NCBI GenBank assembly: GCA_028583415.1
Contig: CM053270.1
Coordinates: 46,946,723 to 47,010,722, forward strand
Reading direction: 5' to 3'
Source of the DNA: Protea cynaroides
Taxonomy: Eukaryota > Streptophyta > Magnoliopsida > Proteales > Proteaceae
Length of the DNA: 64,000 bases
The position numbers and the translations under genes were made by a program. The notes under the pieces were generated by a model. That model searched no databases. It saw only the letters and a program-made list of their open reading frames with translations, and had not been told where the DNA came from. Position 1 is the stretch's first letter, and every line of letters begins with the position of its first letter. Positions 10,149-21,334 of this stretch are shown piece by piece.

Positions 10149-11894
10149 TCAAGTATTCCGTGAAAAAAAAGCATCCATTTCGGCATCCATAACCCGTTTC
10201 CACTCAGGTCGGGATAATGCCTCAGTATGAGAGGTTGGAACATCTGTATGAGCTAAGGCATAGGCAAAGTTTTGGTCCAACAAAAGAAGGTGAGAAGTAA
10301 AGACATAATGAACCATAGGATATAATGGGAACTGAGTGCAAGAGCGTGTACATTTCCGTAATGCAATAGGAAGATCATCCGACGAAGGCTGCGAGGAAGA
10401 TGGGGCTGAGACTAGAGTGACGACTGGCACCTGGTCAGGGACAGCAACTGCATTCCGACGACGTTGATATACCTGTAGTGGGGCCTCAACAGTAGTCGAC
10501 TCAGGGGCGAGAGAGGAAGGCAAACCAGGATCGGGGTGTGGAACAGGGTAATAGGGTGTATGTTCGAAATAGGTGACATCAGCACTTACTACTTGGCGCC
10601 TCGTCTGAGGGTCATAACAACGATACCCCTTTTGAGTGCGAGTGTAACCTATAAACACACACTTAATAGCATGAGGCAATAATTTATCAAGTCCAGGACA
10701 AAGGTCGTGTACATAGCAGGTGCATCCAAAAGTACGTGAAGGGATGACAAACAGTGGAGATGATGGATAAAGCAAAGATATGGGAGTTTGATTATGAAGA
10801 ACTGAAGACGGCATGCGATTGATCAAGTGGCAAGCAGTCAACACAGCATCACCCCAAAAATAGCGAGGCAAATGCATATGAAGGAGAAGAGAATGAGCAA
10901 CCTCTAATAAGTGACGGTTTTTACGTTCTGCAACTCCATTCTGTTGAGGAGTGTAAGAACAACTAGTCTGATGAATGACACCTTTGGATGCACAAAATAA
11001 GGAGATAGCTATCTGAGTGTATTCAAGAGCATTGTCAGATCAAAAAATCTTAATGCCAATATCAAATTGATTCTTTATTTCGAAATAAAATTGTTTGAAT
11101 ACAAAAAGGAACTCAGAGAGATCCTTTAGCAAATATAACCAAGTAGTTCTAGAGTAATCATCCACAAATGTGACAAAATAGCTAAAACCAGAACGACTCT
11201 TCACCTTAATGGGACCCCAAATATCAGAATGGACTAAGGAAAAAGGAGTTGTACTTCTAGGTATATTACGTGACGGGAAAGAGGAACAGTGGTGTTTTCC
11301 TAATTGACATGCCTCACACTCAAGTGTATTGACATTTTTGCAACCAGGAACCATGAGTTGAAGGTGAGAGAGAAAAACATGACCCAACCGAACATGCCAA
11401 AGAATTGGTGAAATCTTAGTGGTAGTAAGTGCAGCGGTAGAGGATGGGATGGTGTCTAAGTAATACAGTCCGTCCTTCTCATGCTCCCCACCAAGCATCG
11501 CCTTCGTTTGAAGATCTTGAAATACACAACAGGTAGGGAAAAAAGTGATGGAACAGTTTAAGGTTTTAGCCAAAGAGCTAACGGATAGTAAATTCATGGG
11601 TAGACGAGGGACATGAAGCACAGATGAAAGAGATAAACTAGGGGATAGAGAAACAGTTCCCTTACCAAAAACATTGGTAGCAGAGCCATCAGCAAGGTAA
11701 ACATTGGACGGTTGTACAGAATGGGTAAAATAAGAAAATACAGATGACTTACTAGTCATAAGAGACGAGGCTCCCGAGTCAATAACCCAAGGAGTAGAGG
11801 CCATAGATGCAAAAAAGGCAGCATTACCTGTATGCGCCAAAGTAGCAGTAGGTGGAGCATTGCCGTGAGTATCCAACTGATTGAGGCGAGCCAA
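10149..11894 (-). pseudogene. Copia B polyprotein: protease and integrase
   Basis: Starting at 11894, the protease motif WVIDSGASSLMTS (catalytic DSG intact) is followed by SSVLHVPRLPMNLLSVSSL. Next come the GAG-pre-integrase region (WHVRLGHVFLSHLQLM, CEACQLGKHHCSSF) and the integrase core: HSDIWGPIKVKSRSGFSYFV and FVDDYSRTTWLYLL, with a later Asp in SDNALEY and Glu in QQNGVAERKNRHLL. A single TGA at 11040-11042 replaces the Arg just before SDNALEY. The C-terminal part (10149-10877) gives MHLPRYFWGDAVLTACHLIN, then FGCTCYVHD and a basic/proline linker. Confidence 0.9.
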
Positions 11895-11978
11895 CAGATT
11901 ATGAAAATCATACTTGGATAATGTAACAGTGGAAGAGGAACCTCCATCAACAAAAGGGTCAGGTGTGGGGGTATCACT

Positions 11979-12851
11979 CTAGGATGTAACAACACCGGCT
12001 ACCTGAGAAGGAGACCTTGAATTCCATTGAGGAGGCTTACCATTTTTCACCCAACAGCGATCAATAGTGTGGTTCTGTTTACCACAATAAGAACAGATAC
12101 GCATTGAAGCATCACCTCGACCACCACGACCTTTGCCAAAACTACCACGACCTCTGCCAGAGCTACCACGACCTTGGTTGCTATTAGAAGTAAACAAGGC
12201 AGAGTTGTCATTGGTAGTAATGTTGTTGGACTTGGAGAAATTAGGGTTGACAACACGTTGAACACGGCAGAAGGCCTCATTCAAGGTCGAAACTTTATCT
12301 CCAGCAAGCAATTGGCTTTTAAGAGGCTGCAACTCAGAACTGAGACTAGACAGAAATGTTGCCACTTGGAATTCTGCACGCTGAGCCTTCAAAGTATTGA
12401 GGTCAGTAGTAAGGGGCTGATGAACTTTCATTTCTTCCCAAATTCCTTTGAGAGAGCTATAAAATTCTGCAATACACCTGTCTCCCTGTTTACAATTGAA
12501 TAGGCGTTCATATAAGTCATAAACCCGAGATAAGTTTGTATCTAGAGAGAAGCTCTCCTGTAAGTCATTCCAAACGCCCTTGGCTGTTGTGTAAAACATG
12601 ACATTGGCAGCCACAGAAGGTTTCATACTATTAAACAACCAAACCATGACAGTAGCATTCTCGCGGGTCCAAGTGCCATATGTAGAATCCTTGGAATCCG
12701 GGGGATCATCGTATATATAAGCTAACTTATCTCTAACAGTGAGATAGATGGTCACAGCTTGTTTCCACAGCAGAAAATTAGATGAGCCAACCAATTTGAT
12801 TGAAGTAATTTGGACATGAACACCATCCACATGATTCTTAGATTCAATCAT
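11979..12851 (-). pseudogene. Copia B gag
   Basis: Reading starts at an ATG at 12851, the first Met next to a gag-like N-terminus (VQITSIKLVGSSNFLLWKQA). It continues with AKGVWNDLQESFSLDTNLSR and DRCIAEFYSSLKGIWEEM, a Gly/Arg-rich spacer and one CCHC knuckle, CSYCGKQNHTIDRCW. It ends at a TAG (11979-11981) that appears to be a CAG changed by C-to-T, because the next codons continue in the same frame into the protease. The leader upstream to 13133 is also open but is not gag-like. Confidence 0.9.
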
Positions 12852-13360
12852 GTTTGGAAAATAACCAAAACAAGAAAGAGAGATATTTGGCCAGAATCTT
12901 ACTACTATAGCAATGGGATATCCTTCCAAAAAAAAAAATTGCTTCTTATCTTTCACTGCTACAGAGGAACAACTTGTAGTACAGGAATGAATACCAACAA
13001 AAAACTGCTGAATAAGATGAGTTAAAAATACCAGGTAGCGCTGGTGTCTAAACACATTGATATTAAAAAAAAAAAAAAAGTATCGGGCTGAAGAAAGAAT
13101 AGCTCTTGAACAGAAGCAATGTAATAGAATCACAAAAAAAATTCAGGAATTGTGCATCATTCACAGAACTGATGAAGAACAGATTCCAAACAAATACCGT
13201 GTTGAGATCCCATGTTAATCGACTCCATCTTATCGAAATTTGAGTCTAGAATTCATGGGACAAAGATAGGGAAAGAGAAGAGGAGAGAGAACCGAAATAG
13301 ACTCTCAAACCAGCAACCAAATACTTGCACCAGAAGTTTATTAACCTCGCTCTGATACCA

Positions 13361-13706
13361 TGTAATACTGTAAAAGAGAAAAAAAAAAAAACCAAAGAAA
13401 GAGACCAATAGAAAGGAGAGAAAATGGTGGACAGGGGGAGAGATTGATTGTGTTTATCTCCCCCTATCCCTTTACTATTTATAATCAATTAGGCAGCCCA
13501 TGTACAACTATCGACAGTCCATATACAGCTGTATATACAGTCAATATACTACTGTCCATGTACAGTCCATATACAGCCAATGTACTGCTATCCATGTACA
13601 GTCCATATACAGCTGTCCATATACAACCAATGCACCACTAAGACACACCTAAGATCTAGTCATCATAAGACAAAGAAAGGAAAAATTAAAGATTGTAATC
13701 TTAACA
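13361..13706 (-). repeat. Copia B 5' LTR
   Basis: A 346-bp LTR with the same termini as the left copy. It abuts the primer-binding site (TGGTATCAGAGC on the minus strand). It lacks about one 14-18 bp unit of the internal CCATATACAG repeat that is present in the 3' LTR, and it carries a longer A run near 13380. Confidence 0.93.
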
Positions 13707-13849
13707 AAAACAAAGCAAAAGAAACTATGGAGAAGAAGACAAAGAAATAGCTTGTGCATATAAGCTGTAGCGGCTGGCTTGGTTTTTGGCTGTTTGCTTC
13801 TTTTGTCTTCTAGTGTAGACTTGCACTGCATCAACTCCCCCCGGTTTAG

Positions 13850-14038
13850 AAACATTCGTTTCCGACAAAGGAAGAACGACATATAACGTTCATAGAGGTC
13901 CAGGTCAATCCTCTTGAAGTCATCTTCATGGATCCAAGTGCTATTATGTTGCGGATGTCCTTTCCATTTTACTAGCAATGACTGGTAGCCACCTCCCTTT
14001 CGAGTCATAGTGTACTTGTAGTCAGCGATATTTTCAAT
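13850..14038 (-). pseudogene. Gypsy integrase C-terminal chromodomain
   Basis: Minus-strand reading after the integrase gives IENIADYKY, then LLVKWKGHPQHNSTW, EDDFKRIDLDLYERY. The LVKWKG...STW.EDDF pattern is a chromodomain, placing the element among the plant chromoviruses, whose chromodomain can steer integration to particular chromatin. A TAG at 14039-14041 separates it from the integrase frame. The polypurine tract falls inside the end of this segment. Confidence 0.85.
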
Positions 14039-14041
14039 CTA

Positions 14042-14790
14042 ATCAGTTTGGGGAACCATAAACTGAGGAAGCCATAAGGCATGTTTTGTATCACCTTCAT
14101 TGGAGTGGTGGCCCGTGTAGAGAGTCAAATCAGTCACGTTGAATATATTGCTAATGGCCATGTCCGGTGGTAGCTCAAGGATATAAGCATTGGCTCTGAT
14201 CTTCTTCAACACCCTGTAAGGACCCATTTTCCGTGGATGTAGCTTTGTGGCTGCGTCAGGCGTAAAACGCTCTGGAGTAATCCGAACCATAACCATATCA
14301 CCAGGTTGGAACAACACAAAACAGGGATGACGATCCGCATTTGCTTTGTACATTTCATTGCTAAGAGCAATGCATTGCCAGACATCAGTGTGCACCTTTG
14401 TAATATGCCGAATAAATTCATCTGCTTCAATACTCACACACATGTGTGAAGGGAGAGGCACAAGGTCAATAGGCCACTTGGGTTGTATGCCAAGAACAAT
14501 CTCAAATGGGGTGCGGCCGGAAGTCCGATTAATGGATAAGCAAACTCCGCTATATCAAGGATGGAGCGCTAAGTGTTCTCATAATCACGAACAAGACAAC
14601 GAAGAAGATTGCCCAAGCTCCGGTTCACCACCTTAGTTTGACCATCTAGTTGTGAGTGGAAGGTTGTTGAGTACTGCAACTTAGTGTCGGTCTTCAACCA
14701 TATGGTCTTCCAAAAGTAACTCATAAGCTTCACATCCCGATTAGATACAATGGCCTCGAGCAGCCCATGTAAACGCACCATTCACTTATC
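14042..14790 (-). pseudogene. Gypsy integrase, catalytic core partly deleted
   Basis: The integrase resumes at about 14781 with VRLHGLLEAIVSNRDVKLMS (second catalytic Asp region), YSTTFHSQLDGQTKVVNRSL and NLLRCLVRDYENT, then a C-terminal part with RPCFVLF...GDMVMVRITPERF and GPYRVLKKI. Immediately upstream, the zinc-binding segment HLIRELHVGGLGGHFG runs straight into the VRLHGL block. In intact elements about 110-120 residues lie between them, including the CC half of the HHCC finger and the first catalytic Asp. That gap is inferred from family knowledge; the junction is seen at about 14781-14800. Confidence 0.85.
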
Positions 14791-16121
14791 TCACCCAAAA
14801 TGTCCACCTAAGCCACCTACATGTAACTCACGAATGAGATGTTGGCGTAGGGACGTCTTTTGAATGCACAAGCATGTTCCCATGAACAAGAAACCATCTT
14901 GTATAGAGAATTTTGGGTCGGTATCCCTTTGTTGTAACTTCTGGAAAACTGGACCAAAATCTTCAACTGTAATATATTCCTTTTTGAAGTGCTCAATTCT
15001 TGTACCTTGAGCTGAAAAGGTACTTAATGTGTACACCTTGCGGCTCAATGCATCTACAACTTGATTTTCCTCCTGGCCCTGTAGTTCAATACAAAGGTAA
15101 ACTCTTGTAAATAAGAGATCCATTTGGCATGCCAATGACTAATGGTGTGTTGAGAGCTTAGGAACTTAAGGGCCTCATGGTCAGAATATAGGATAAATTC
15201 TTTCCCAATAAGGTAATGCCTCAAATGCTTTATCACCTTTATCACCTGTACTACAGTATAAAGTTCCAAATCAAAGGTAGAGTACCTCTTCTTTGCATCA
15301 TTGAGCTTCTCACTGTAGAACGCCACCGGGTGTTTCTCTTGCATAACTCCTCCAATTCCCGAATGAGAGGCATCAGTAGCACCCTCAAACATACGGTCAA
15401 AATCGGGAAGATGAAGGACGGGTGCTTCAGTCACGGCATTCTTGATGAGGTGGAATGCTATGGTGGCTACGGGGGTCAATTGGAATGGACCTTTATTTTT
15501 CTTCATGCACTCTGTGATAGGTGCCATAATAGAGCTGAACCCTTGCATAAATCTCCAATAAAAGGATGCGAGGCCGTGGAAGCTACACACCTCGGTGAGG
15601 GTTTTTGGGAGTGGCCAATTGGTGATGCTTTCTATCTTTAACGGATCAGCCTCTACCCCTTTTGATAAGACGATGAAACCAAGGAAAACCTTGGGGAGCA
15701 TAAAGGAGCACTTCTTCAGATTTAGGTAGAGCTTCTCATCTCGAAGGATTCTCATTACATGCCATAAGTGATCAAGGTGGTCTTCGTTGTTCCTGTTGTA
15801 TATTAGTATGTCATCAAAATATATAACAAGAAACTTACCGATAAAAGATCGAAGTACTTCAGTCATCACTCTCATGAAGGTACTAGAGGCATTAGTTAAC
15901 CCAAAGGGCATGATCTTCCATTAATATAATATGTCTTTCATCTTGAAGGCTGATTTCCACTCACCGCTGGGACGAACACGGATTTGGTGGTAGCCACTCC
16001 TTTGATCAAGCTTCAAAAATATGGTAGCACCTGTCAACATGTCTAGCATATCATCAAGCCGTGAGATGGGGAACCTATATGTGACGGTGATTTTATTGAT
16101 GGCTCTACTGTCAATGCACAT
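14791..16121 (-). pseudogene. Gypsy reverse transcriptase and RNase H
   Basis: Two open frames cover this region. 15921-16121 gives MCIDSRAINKITVTYRFPIS and FLKLDQRSGYHQIRV, with the first RT catalytic Asp. 15054-15911 gives MPFGLTNASSTFMRVMTEVL, VIYFDDILIYNRN (catalytic DD), VCSFHGLASFYWRFMQ and RNase H pieces (LHLPDFDRMFEGATDAS, FYSEKLNDAKKRYSTFDLEL, LYSDHEALKFLSSQ). They are separated by a short shift near 15912-15920. Catalytic residues of RT are present. A shifted frame at 14791-15135 carries the rest of RNase H and the integrase zinc finger. Confidence 0.9.
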
Positions 16122-16593
16122 CTGTCATGTTCCATCCTTCTTTGGTGTCAACAATGCTGGTACAGCACATGGGATCATGCTCTCCACAATAAAACCCTTT
16201 TTCAACAACTAGTCCACTTGTTTCTTGAGCTCGGCATGCTTAGTGGGGCTGAGACAGTAAGTAGGAAGGTTCGGCAACATTGACCTAGGCACCAAGTCTA
16301 GGGCATGTTGTATGTCCTGCATTAGTGGTAGCTCATTTGGTAGTTTATCCGCCATAAGATCTGCAAAATCAGAGAGCATAGACCGAATGGGTGGGGGAAG
16401 GTTAGAAGTTTCAGGAGGAACAACCTCCCAAGCCATGAGGGCTAGCATTAGTCCGGTCTCTTTGCTTGTTTCTTCAAAATCGTTGATTGAGCACCAAAAA
16501 TGGGCTATGAGTTTGCTGTCCAAACTTTGATGGTTGACCCTTGCTCTTATTTTTGGTGGCTGGTTGGTCCTACTTTAAAGCTAGAAGGATCTG

Positions 16594-16989
16594 CTAACAC
16601 TTCATCTGTGCAGTCCTTAATTTGTTCCTTTCAACTGGTACATTAAGAGGCTTTGATATCATTGGCTTCCCATCAACAACAAGATAGCATTGGTTCTTTG
16701 GGCCATCCACCAACACATCATTATCATATAACCATAGCTGTCCCATCAACACATCAGTCAAAATCATGGGGATCACATCACACCAAACAGCTTCATTATA
16801 TGCCCCCATTTTAAGCGGAACCGAGCATCCTTGGCTCACCTTTAGAGTGTTGCCATTGAGGAGTGAGACCTTGTATGGTTGAGGATGATTATCGGCTTCC
16901 AATTTGGCGTCGATTATAAAGGCTTGTGAGACAACATTCACACAACTACCTGCTGTCCACAATGATTTGTGCAAGATTTGAGCCACCAT
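16594..16989 (-). pseudogene. Gypsy retroviral-type aspartic protease, frameshifted at active site
   Basis: The frame contains SCVNVVSQAFI, HPQPYKVSLLNGNTLKVSQ, VPLKMGAYNEAVWCDVIPM and LWLYDNDV, the standard order of a gypsy protease that cuts the polyprotein. At about 16950-16960 the codons for Asp-Ser are followed by one extra base before the Gly-Ser-Cys codons. The catalytic D-S-G is therefore split between frames and the protein cannot be active as written. A possible linker toward RT continues in 16209-16523. Confidence 0.82.
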
Positions 16990-18182
16990 TCATGCGAGTG
17001 TTGAAGATGCAATGCCGATGCCGATCTTCCCCTTTAGATTCAGCCACAACATGTATTCAAGTATGCGGCTTACAACATGTATTTCATATGATTTCTCATT
17101 ATCATCACCAAAATCGATATCCGCCTGATCACCTACTGCAGCATTGTCAAAGGTATCATCACCTTGTGGGTCACACACTTGTGAGTCAGCATTGACCTCA
17201 ACTGAGGCAACTTGGGAGTTTCCATTCAACTTTCTAAGACAATCTCTAGCATAGTGTCGATAGGCATTACAGATAGCATTGCACATTTGTGCCTATAGTC
17301 ATAGGGCTTTTACCTTTATCAGTAGTAGTGGTAGACCGGGGTGCAGCCCCTATGACTTTATTGTTGGGCACGGAGTGTTTCCCTTCACCATAGCTTGGGG
17401 TGAACCTCCGTGTTGCCTTCAATAGGTCTTCAACTTGCAAAGCTTTCTCTACACAGTCATCAATACTTATAATGTCAACCACACCCAGTTTATCTCGAAT
17501 ATCAGGTGTAGCCCGAGACGAAACCGAGATACCATTTGGCCATCATTGTCACGCAAGCCAGTACGTGCACATAGATTATCAAATTGGAATACATTTTCCT
17601 CAACAGATAAAGTACCTTGCCTAAGGGTATTTAATTGGTCATGTAGCCTCCTTTGAAAAGTCCTTGGCAAATATTTTTCTTTAAGTTCTTCTTTCATCTC
17701 TTCCTATGTAGTGGGTTCCAAACGCCTTCTCATGATGCTGGCTTCACAGTGCCTCCACCATTCACGAGCAGCCCCCATGGGCTTGGATCATGTCAATTTT
17801 AATTTTTAGACTTCAGGGAGTTCAAACCAATCAAAATAGTCATCTAGGGTACACATCTAGTCATGAAAGGCTTGGGGGTACTGTTTCCAATTAAATTCCT
17901 TCAATTCCAACCTTACTTTATGTGTATTATCATAAGGGTGTGGAGTCTCACATTATGCTCGTAATATGGTGGGTCTTGATAGCCATCTCTAGGGACCCTT
18001 TGAGGAGCTCCATGATGAGCCCTAGGGATATTGTTGGCTGTAGACTGCGGTTGTCCAGCCGACATAGTGTTCGTTCTATTCTCCATATTTGTTATTTGTG
18101 CTTTCATTTCAGCTAATTGCTGGAGCTCTAAGGTCATCGGGTCATTGGCATGGTTAGGAGAGGTAGAACCCTCCGCTGCCAT
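16990..18182 (-). pseudogene. Gypsy gag
   Basis: Gag begins at the ATG at 18182, one base from the primer site (TGGTATCAGAGC), with MAAEGSTSPNHANDPMTLEL, then a coiled Q/E/M-rich segment. It continues broken through 17467-17697 (YLPRTFQRRLHDQLNTLRQG, LRDNDGQMVSRFRLGL, the retrotransposon-gag core) and 17267-17482, then a cysteine cluster with C-N-A-Y-R-H-Y-A-R-D-C, a degenerate CCHC knuckle, at about 17230-17280. Several stops break it up. It would have formed particles and packaged element RNA. Confidence 0.8.
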
Positions 18183-18196
18183 GCTCTGATACCAAT

Positions 18197-19035
18197 TGAC
18201 GGCAAAGGGGTTTAAGGGTTACACAAATCATACCCTTACTTGCAGCAGGATCTTATTTCAACCAACCCAGAAATTTCAGAATAGAAACTTAAAGAAAATT
18301 TAACTTATATGTAAATCTGTCCGTTTGAAGATCACCAAACTCAGAGGAGATGAACTCTAGGATATACTGAATAACATAATCGAATTTGGAGATGATTCAA
18401 CCACTGAAGAAGAAGCTATAAAATTTTAAAATCTGCCTAGTACTTGCTGCCGCCACTGGTTACTACAAATCAGCTTGATCTAGTTGTTAAATCCAATCCC
18501 ACATTGTTGAATGATCAGGAACAGCAGCACTTAATGTCATAATTCAATAAGGAGGGAGAGATTGATGGAATAAAAACTAGAACAGAAACACAGAACAGAA
18601 TCTTCGGTTGAGTCTAACAATCAAGAGACTCAACCAAATATTTCGAACAGAATTTTTGGTCTTCTAAAATCTGTCTTCCTCTTCTCCCTTTTTTTATATA
18701 TATAGACTTTAGATGATTACAATTTATGAAAGAACTAATTTCCTCGAGGGAATTTCCAAAAATAAAAAAATGAATAGGACTAAAAAACTCTCTTTATATG
18801 TTTATAGAAAGTTTCCAAAAATAAACTAAGCAACTTATTTGTTCTATAAACTGAAATATACTCTATCACAAATTTAGGAAACAAGTCAAAAGAAACTATG
18901 GAGAAGAAGACAAAGAAATAGCTTGTGCATATAAGCTGTATACGGCTGTCAGTTTGGCTTTAGTTTGGCTTGCAGCTAGCTTGGTTTTTGGTTGTTTGCT
19001 TCTTTTGTCTTCTAGTGTAGACCTGCACTGCATTA
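18197..19035 (-). repeat. Gypsy 5' LTR
   Basis: An 839-bp LTR bordering the primer-binding site on its left and the target duplication CTATC (19036-19040) on its right. A TATATATATAGAC motif near 18695 (and in the 3' LTR near 8162) is TATA-like. The outermost base pair is changed (TTA for TCA on the plus strand). Confidence 0.9.
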
Positions 19036-19841
19036 CTATCTCATGTAGATCGCAAACTTGCCGACGCCAATTTTCCTCAGACTGAACAACAATGTGTGGC
19101 CCACAACATTCTAGAGCGGAAAAATCACTCATAGTATTCGCACAATTGCCCAAAATGTGACATCATCAATGTGTACAAGGGACCTTAACCTTGGGTAGAT
19201 TCCACCAAACTCTAAAGTATAGTCGTACTGTGAAGAACCAGATACAAATCCCCTATGACTATGAGTGGATGGTGTCTCTGGCTACTGCATGTAAGTCTGG
19301 CCAATCAGGAAGGAGAAGAGGTTGTCCACAAAGTTGGATCAGCCTCACATGTCTAACATATTAAAAATTGATGCCTAACTACCAAGTATTGATCTTATTT
19401 TTGCAAAATTCAAGTTTTGGAAAAATTTCTTACCTTGACCAGTTGAATCTGCTAAAATCACTCCCCAAATGCTTGAATCAGTGATGTAGAAACAAATCCA
19501 CAATCTAGGAGCGTGGAGGGAAGGATTTGGCAAAAAAAAAAAACACCTATTGGTAGTATTTTTCTTCAGAAAATCGAAAAAGGAGAAAAACATATTCAAC
19601 CGATACCCTCGAGAATAGGTCTTTTATAGACCAAACAGGTTCATGGTCCAACCAAAACCATCGGGGTTGGTCAAAACAGTCGAAATTGATCGAGATTCGG
19701 TAAAAACTGGATTTTGTGTAAAATCTCATCTTGACCATGTCGAGATTTTCAAGATTTCCAAAACCTCGACAAGATTATAGCTCCAAGTTTATGTTCACAG
19801 AAATTGTACACAGCAAATAGACACCACCACAGCTTCACACC

Positions 19842-20376
19842 CATAGTGCAAAATCTCGGCAAGATCTCGAATTTCTCAAAGATCTCGAGGGTCTTGAGAC
19901 GAGATCTCACCTCGAATACGGTGTCTCGACCATCTCGACCAGATCTCGACCTTGTCTCGACTGGTCTCGACCAAATCTCGACCTGGTTTTGACCAATCTC
20001 GACTGGTTTCGACCAGTTTCGACCAGGTTCGACTGGTTTTTTATATAAAAGCTCATTTATCCTCTTCAAAACCTGTTGTTTTCATCTTCTTTACTCTACT
20101 CTTCTTCTCCAACTTGCATCTAAGCTAGGATTCCACCTGTTCTTGCCACAATGTGATTAGTTTTAATGCTTCAATGTGTTTATATATGTTAAATTAGTAT
20201 TTTCCTGCAGTATATAGCCTTAAAATGGCCTTAAAACATCAAAAACATGTATAAAAACATCAAAAACATGCCGAAACTCCCATTTTTTTCCCTTTGAGAG
20301 TTTCAATAGGATCTCGCCTAGATTTCGGTTTTCTCAAGGGTTGAGACACCCTCGAGAACCGAGATTTTGAACTATG
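19842..20376 (+). mobile_element. Family II hAT miniature element (535 bp)
   Basis: The TIRs are CATAGTGCAAAATCTCGG (left) and CATAGTTCAAAATCTCGG (right, read inward), 17 of 18 identical. The flanks are GCTTCACACC (19832-19841) and GCTTCACC (20377-20384), an 8-bp duplication with a 2-bp insertion on the left. Subterminal arrays of CGAGATCTCG and related TCTCGACC words fill 19855-20035 and 20300-20370. The left half matches the 5' leader of the full element at 20621 (TTGCATCTAAG) and the right half its 3' end (compare 20155-20290 with 25615-25760). It is thus a direct deletion derivative. It sits in copia A. Confidence 0.92.
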
Positions 20377-21039
20377 GCTTCACCAGCTCTACCCAGCCAG
20401 TTGTCACCTACTGATCTAGGTTCTCCATTTGGTACTCTCGACCTTGAACCCCCTAGTATTTTTTATGCCAATATTGACTTACCTATTGTTGTCCTTAAGG
20501 GAATGAGATCTTGTACAGAATACCCTATTGCTCAAGTGGCTTTTACAACTCTCTGTTATCCTCTTACCGTGCTTCATATCTTCCTTGTCATTTGTTTCTC
20601 TACCTAGACCTGGCAGGAAGCATAGTTTTAAAACTAGACCGAGAAGGTGGAGATCTCAGTAGTCTCGAAAGGGTCGAGACGAGAAACTGATTCGAAACTG
20701 GGTCTCGACCAGTTTCCACCAGTTCTCGACTGGAACTCGACCAGTTTCGAACTGGTTTAAGTAATAAATAGGAGTCTCGGTCGAGATCTCGACCAAGACT
20801 CATTTTTTCTCTAAGTTTGATTCTGTTTTCTTCTTCTCCTCCATTCCTTCTACTCCAACCTTGCATCTAAGGTTCGAAAACCTCTGTTCTTTGCAAATCT
20901 CTCCATCAAAGTGCTGTTGGAGGCTCATTTGACCTATTCTTTACAAATCTAAGATTTGAGGTATCGTTTTTTTTTCCCTAAAACTTACTTTTTTACATAA
21001 ATACGTTCAATACATGTTGGTTCATCATGAAATTTATAT

Positions 21040-21252
21040 ATGTGAGAGTCATTAGGCCGATCTACAACCCCATCCTTTCGAAATTATTTTCTTGCATATA
21101 TATTTTTTATTACGATTTTCTGTTAAAAAAAATGTATTTTCCAGCAATTAAAAATTAAAAAAATATGATAAATATTAATTAGATGGTATTGAAAATATTA
21201 TATGATGAACACCGTTGGCCGATCTACGCGGCCACGGTTTCATTTTTTTTTC

Positions 21253-21334
<82 letters not shown>

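Larger units (their letters stand above)
8345..13706 (-). mobile_element. Copia B: near-complete Ty1-copia retrotransposon
   Basis: A 5,362-bp element with LTRs at 8345-8699 and 13361-13706. Both LTRs begin TGTAATACTG and end CTTAACA. Flanks are GAAAC (8340-8344) and AAAAC (13707-13711), 4 of 5 matching. The minus-strand primer site TGGTATCAGAGCGAGG lies next to the 5' LTR at 13346-13360, and a purine tract CTTGAGGGGGAG next to the 3' LTR at about 8700-8711. By eye the LTRs are roughly 95% identical apart from a short tandem-repeat indel. It is the youngest layer of the nest: one polyprotein frame interrupted by only a handful of stops and one shift. Confidence 0.95.
7616..13833 (-). repeat. 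Gypsy 3' LTR, split by copia B
   Basis: The 3' LTR (left on the plus strand) consists of 7616-8344 and 13707-13833, about 851 bp once copia B and its target duplication are removed. It aligns along its length with the 839-bp 5' LTR at 18197-19035. Landmarks shared by both are GGGGTTTAAGGGTTACAC near one end and CTAGTGTAGAC near the other. Copia B entered at the GAAAC/AAAAC site. Confidence 0.88.
7616..19035 (-). mobile_element. Ty3-gypsy chromovirus, complete LTR-to-LTR but defective
   Basis: The LTRs lie at 7616-13833 (interrupted by copia B) and 18197-19035. The target duplication is CTATC at 7611-7615 and 19036-19040. The right terminus is TTA rather than TCA, a C-to-T change in the terminal dinucleotide. 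The primer site TGGTATCAGAGC (minus strand) is at 18183-18194 and a G-rich polypurine tract at about 13834-13850. Order on the minus strand is gag, protease, RT, RNase H, integrase, chromodomain. Internal length is 4,363 bp. The integrase has lost its middle and the protease has a frameshift at its active site. Confidence 0.92.
7113..19779 (-). mobile_element. Family II hAT derivative in copia A, split by the gypsy element
   Basis: An internally deleted family II hAT in minus orientation, in two parts (7113-7615 and 19041-19779, about 1.24 kb in all). It is bounded by a perfect 8-bp repeat GCTCCAAG at 7105-7112 and 19780-19787 in copia A sequence. The left part carries the 3' end of the element (compare 44350-44760). 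The right part holds the transposase tail reading frame in reverse (19040-19300 matches 44150-44385) and the 5' leader with a GTAAG donor near 19430. The BED, DUF659 and dimerisation regions are missing, so it could only move with help. The TIRs are decayed. Confidence 0.75.
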
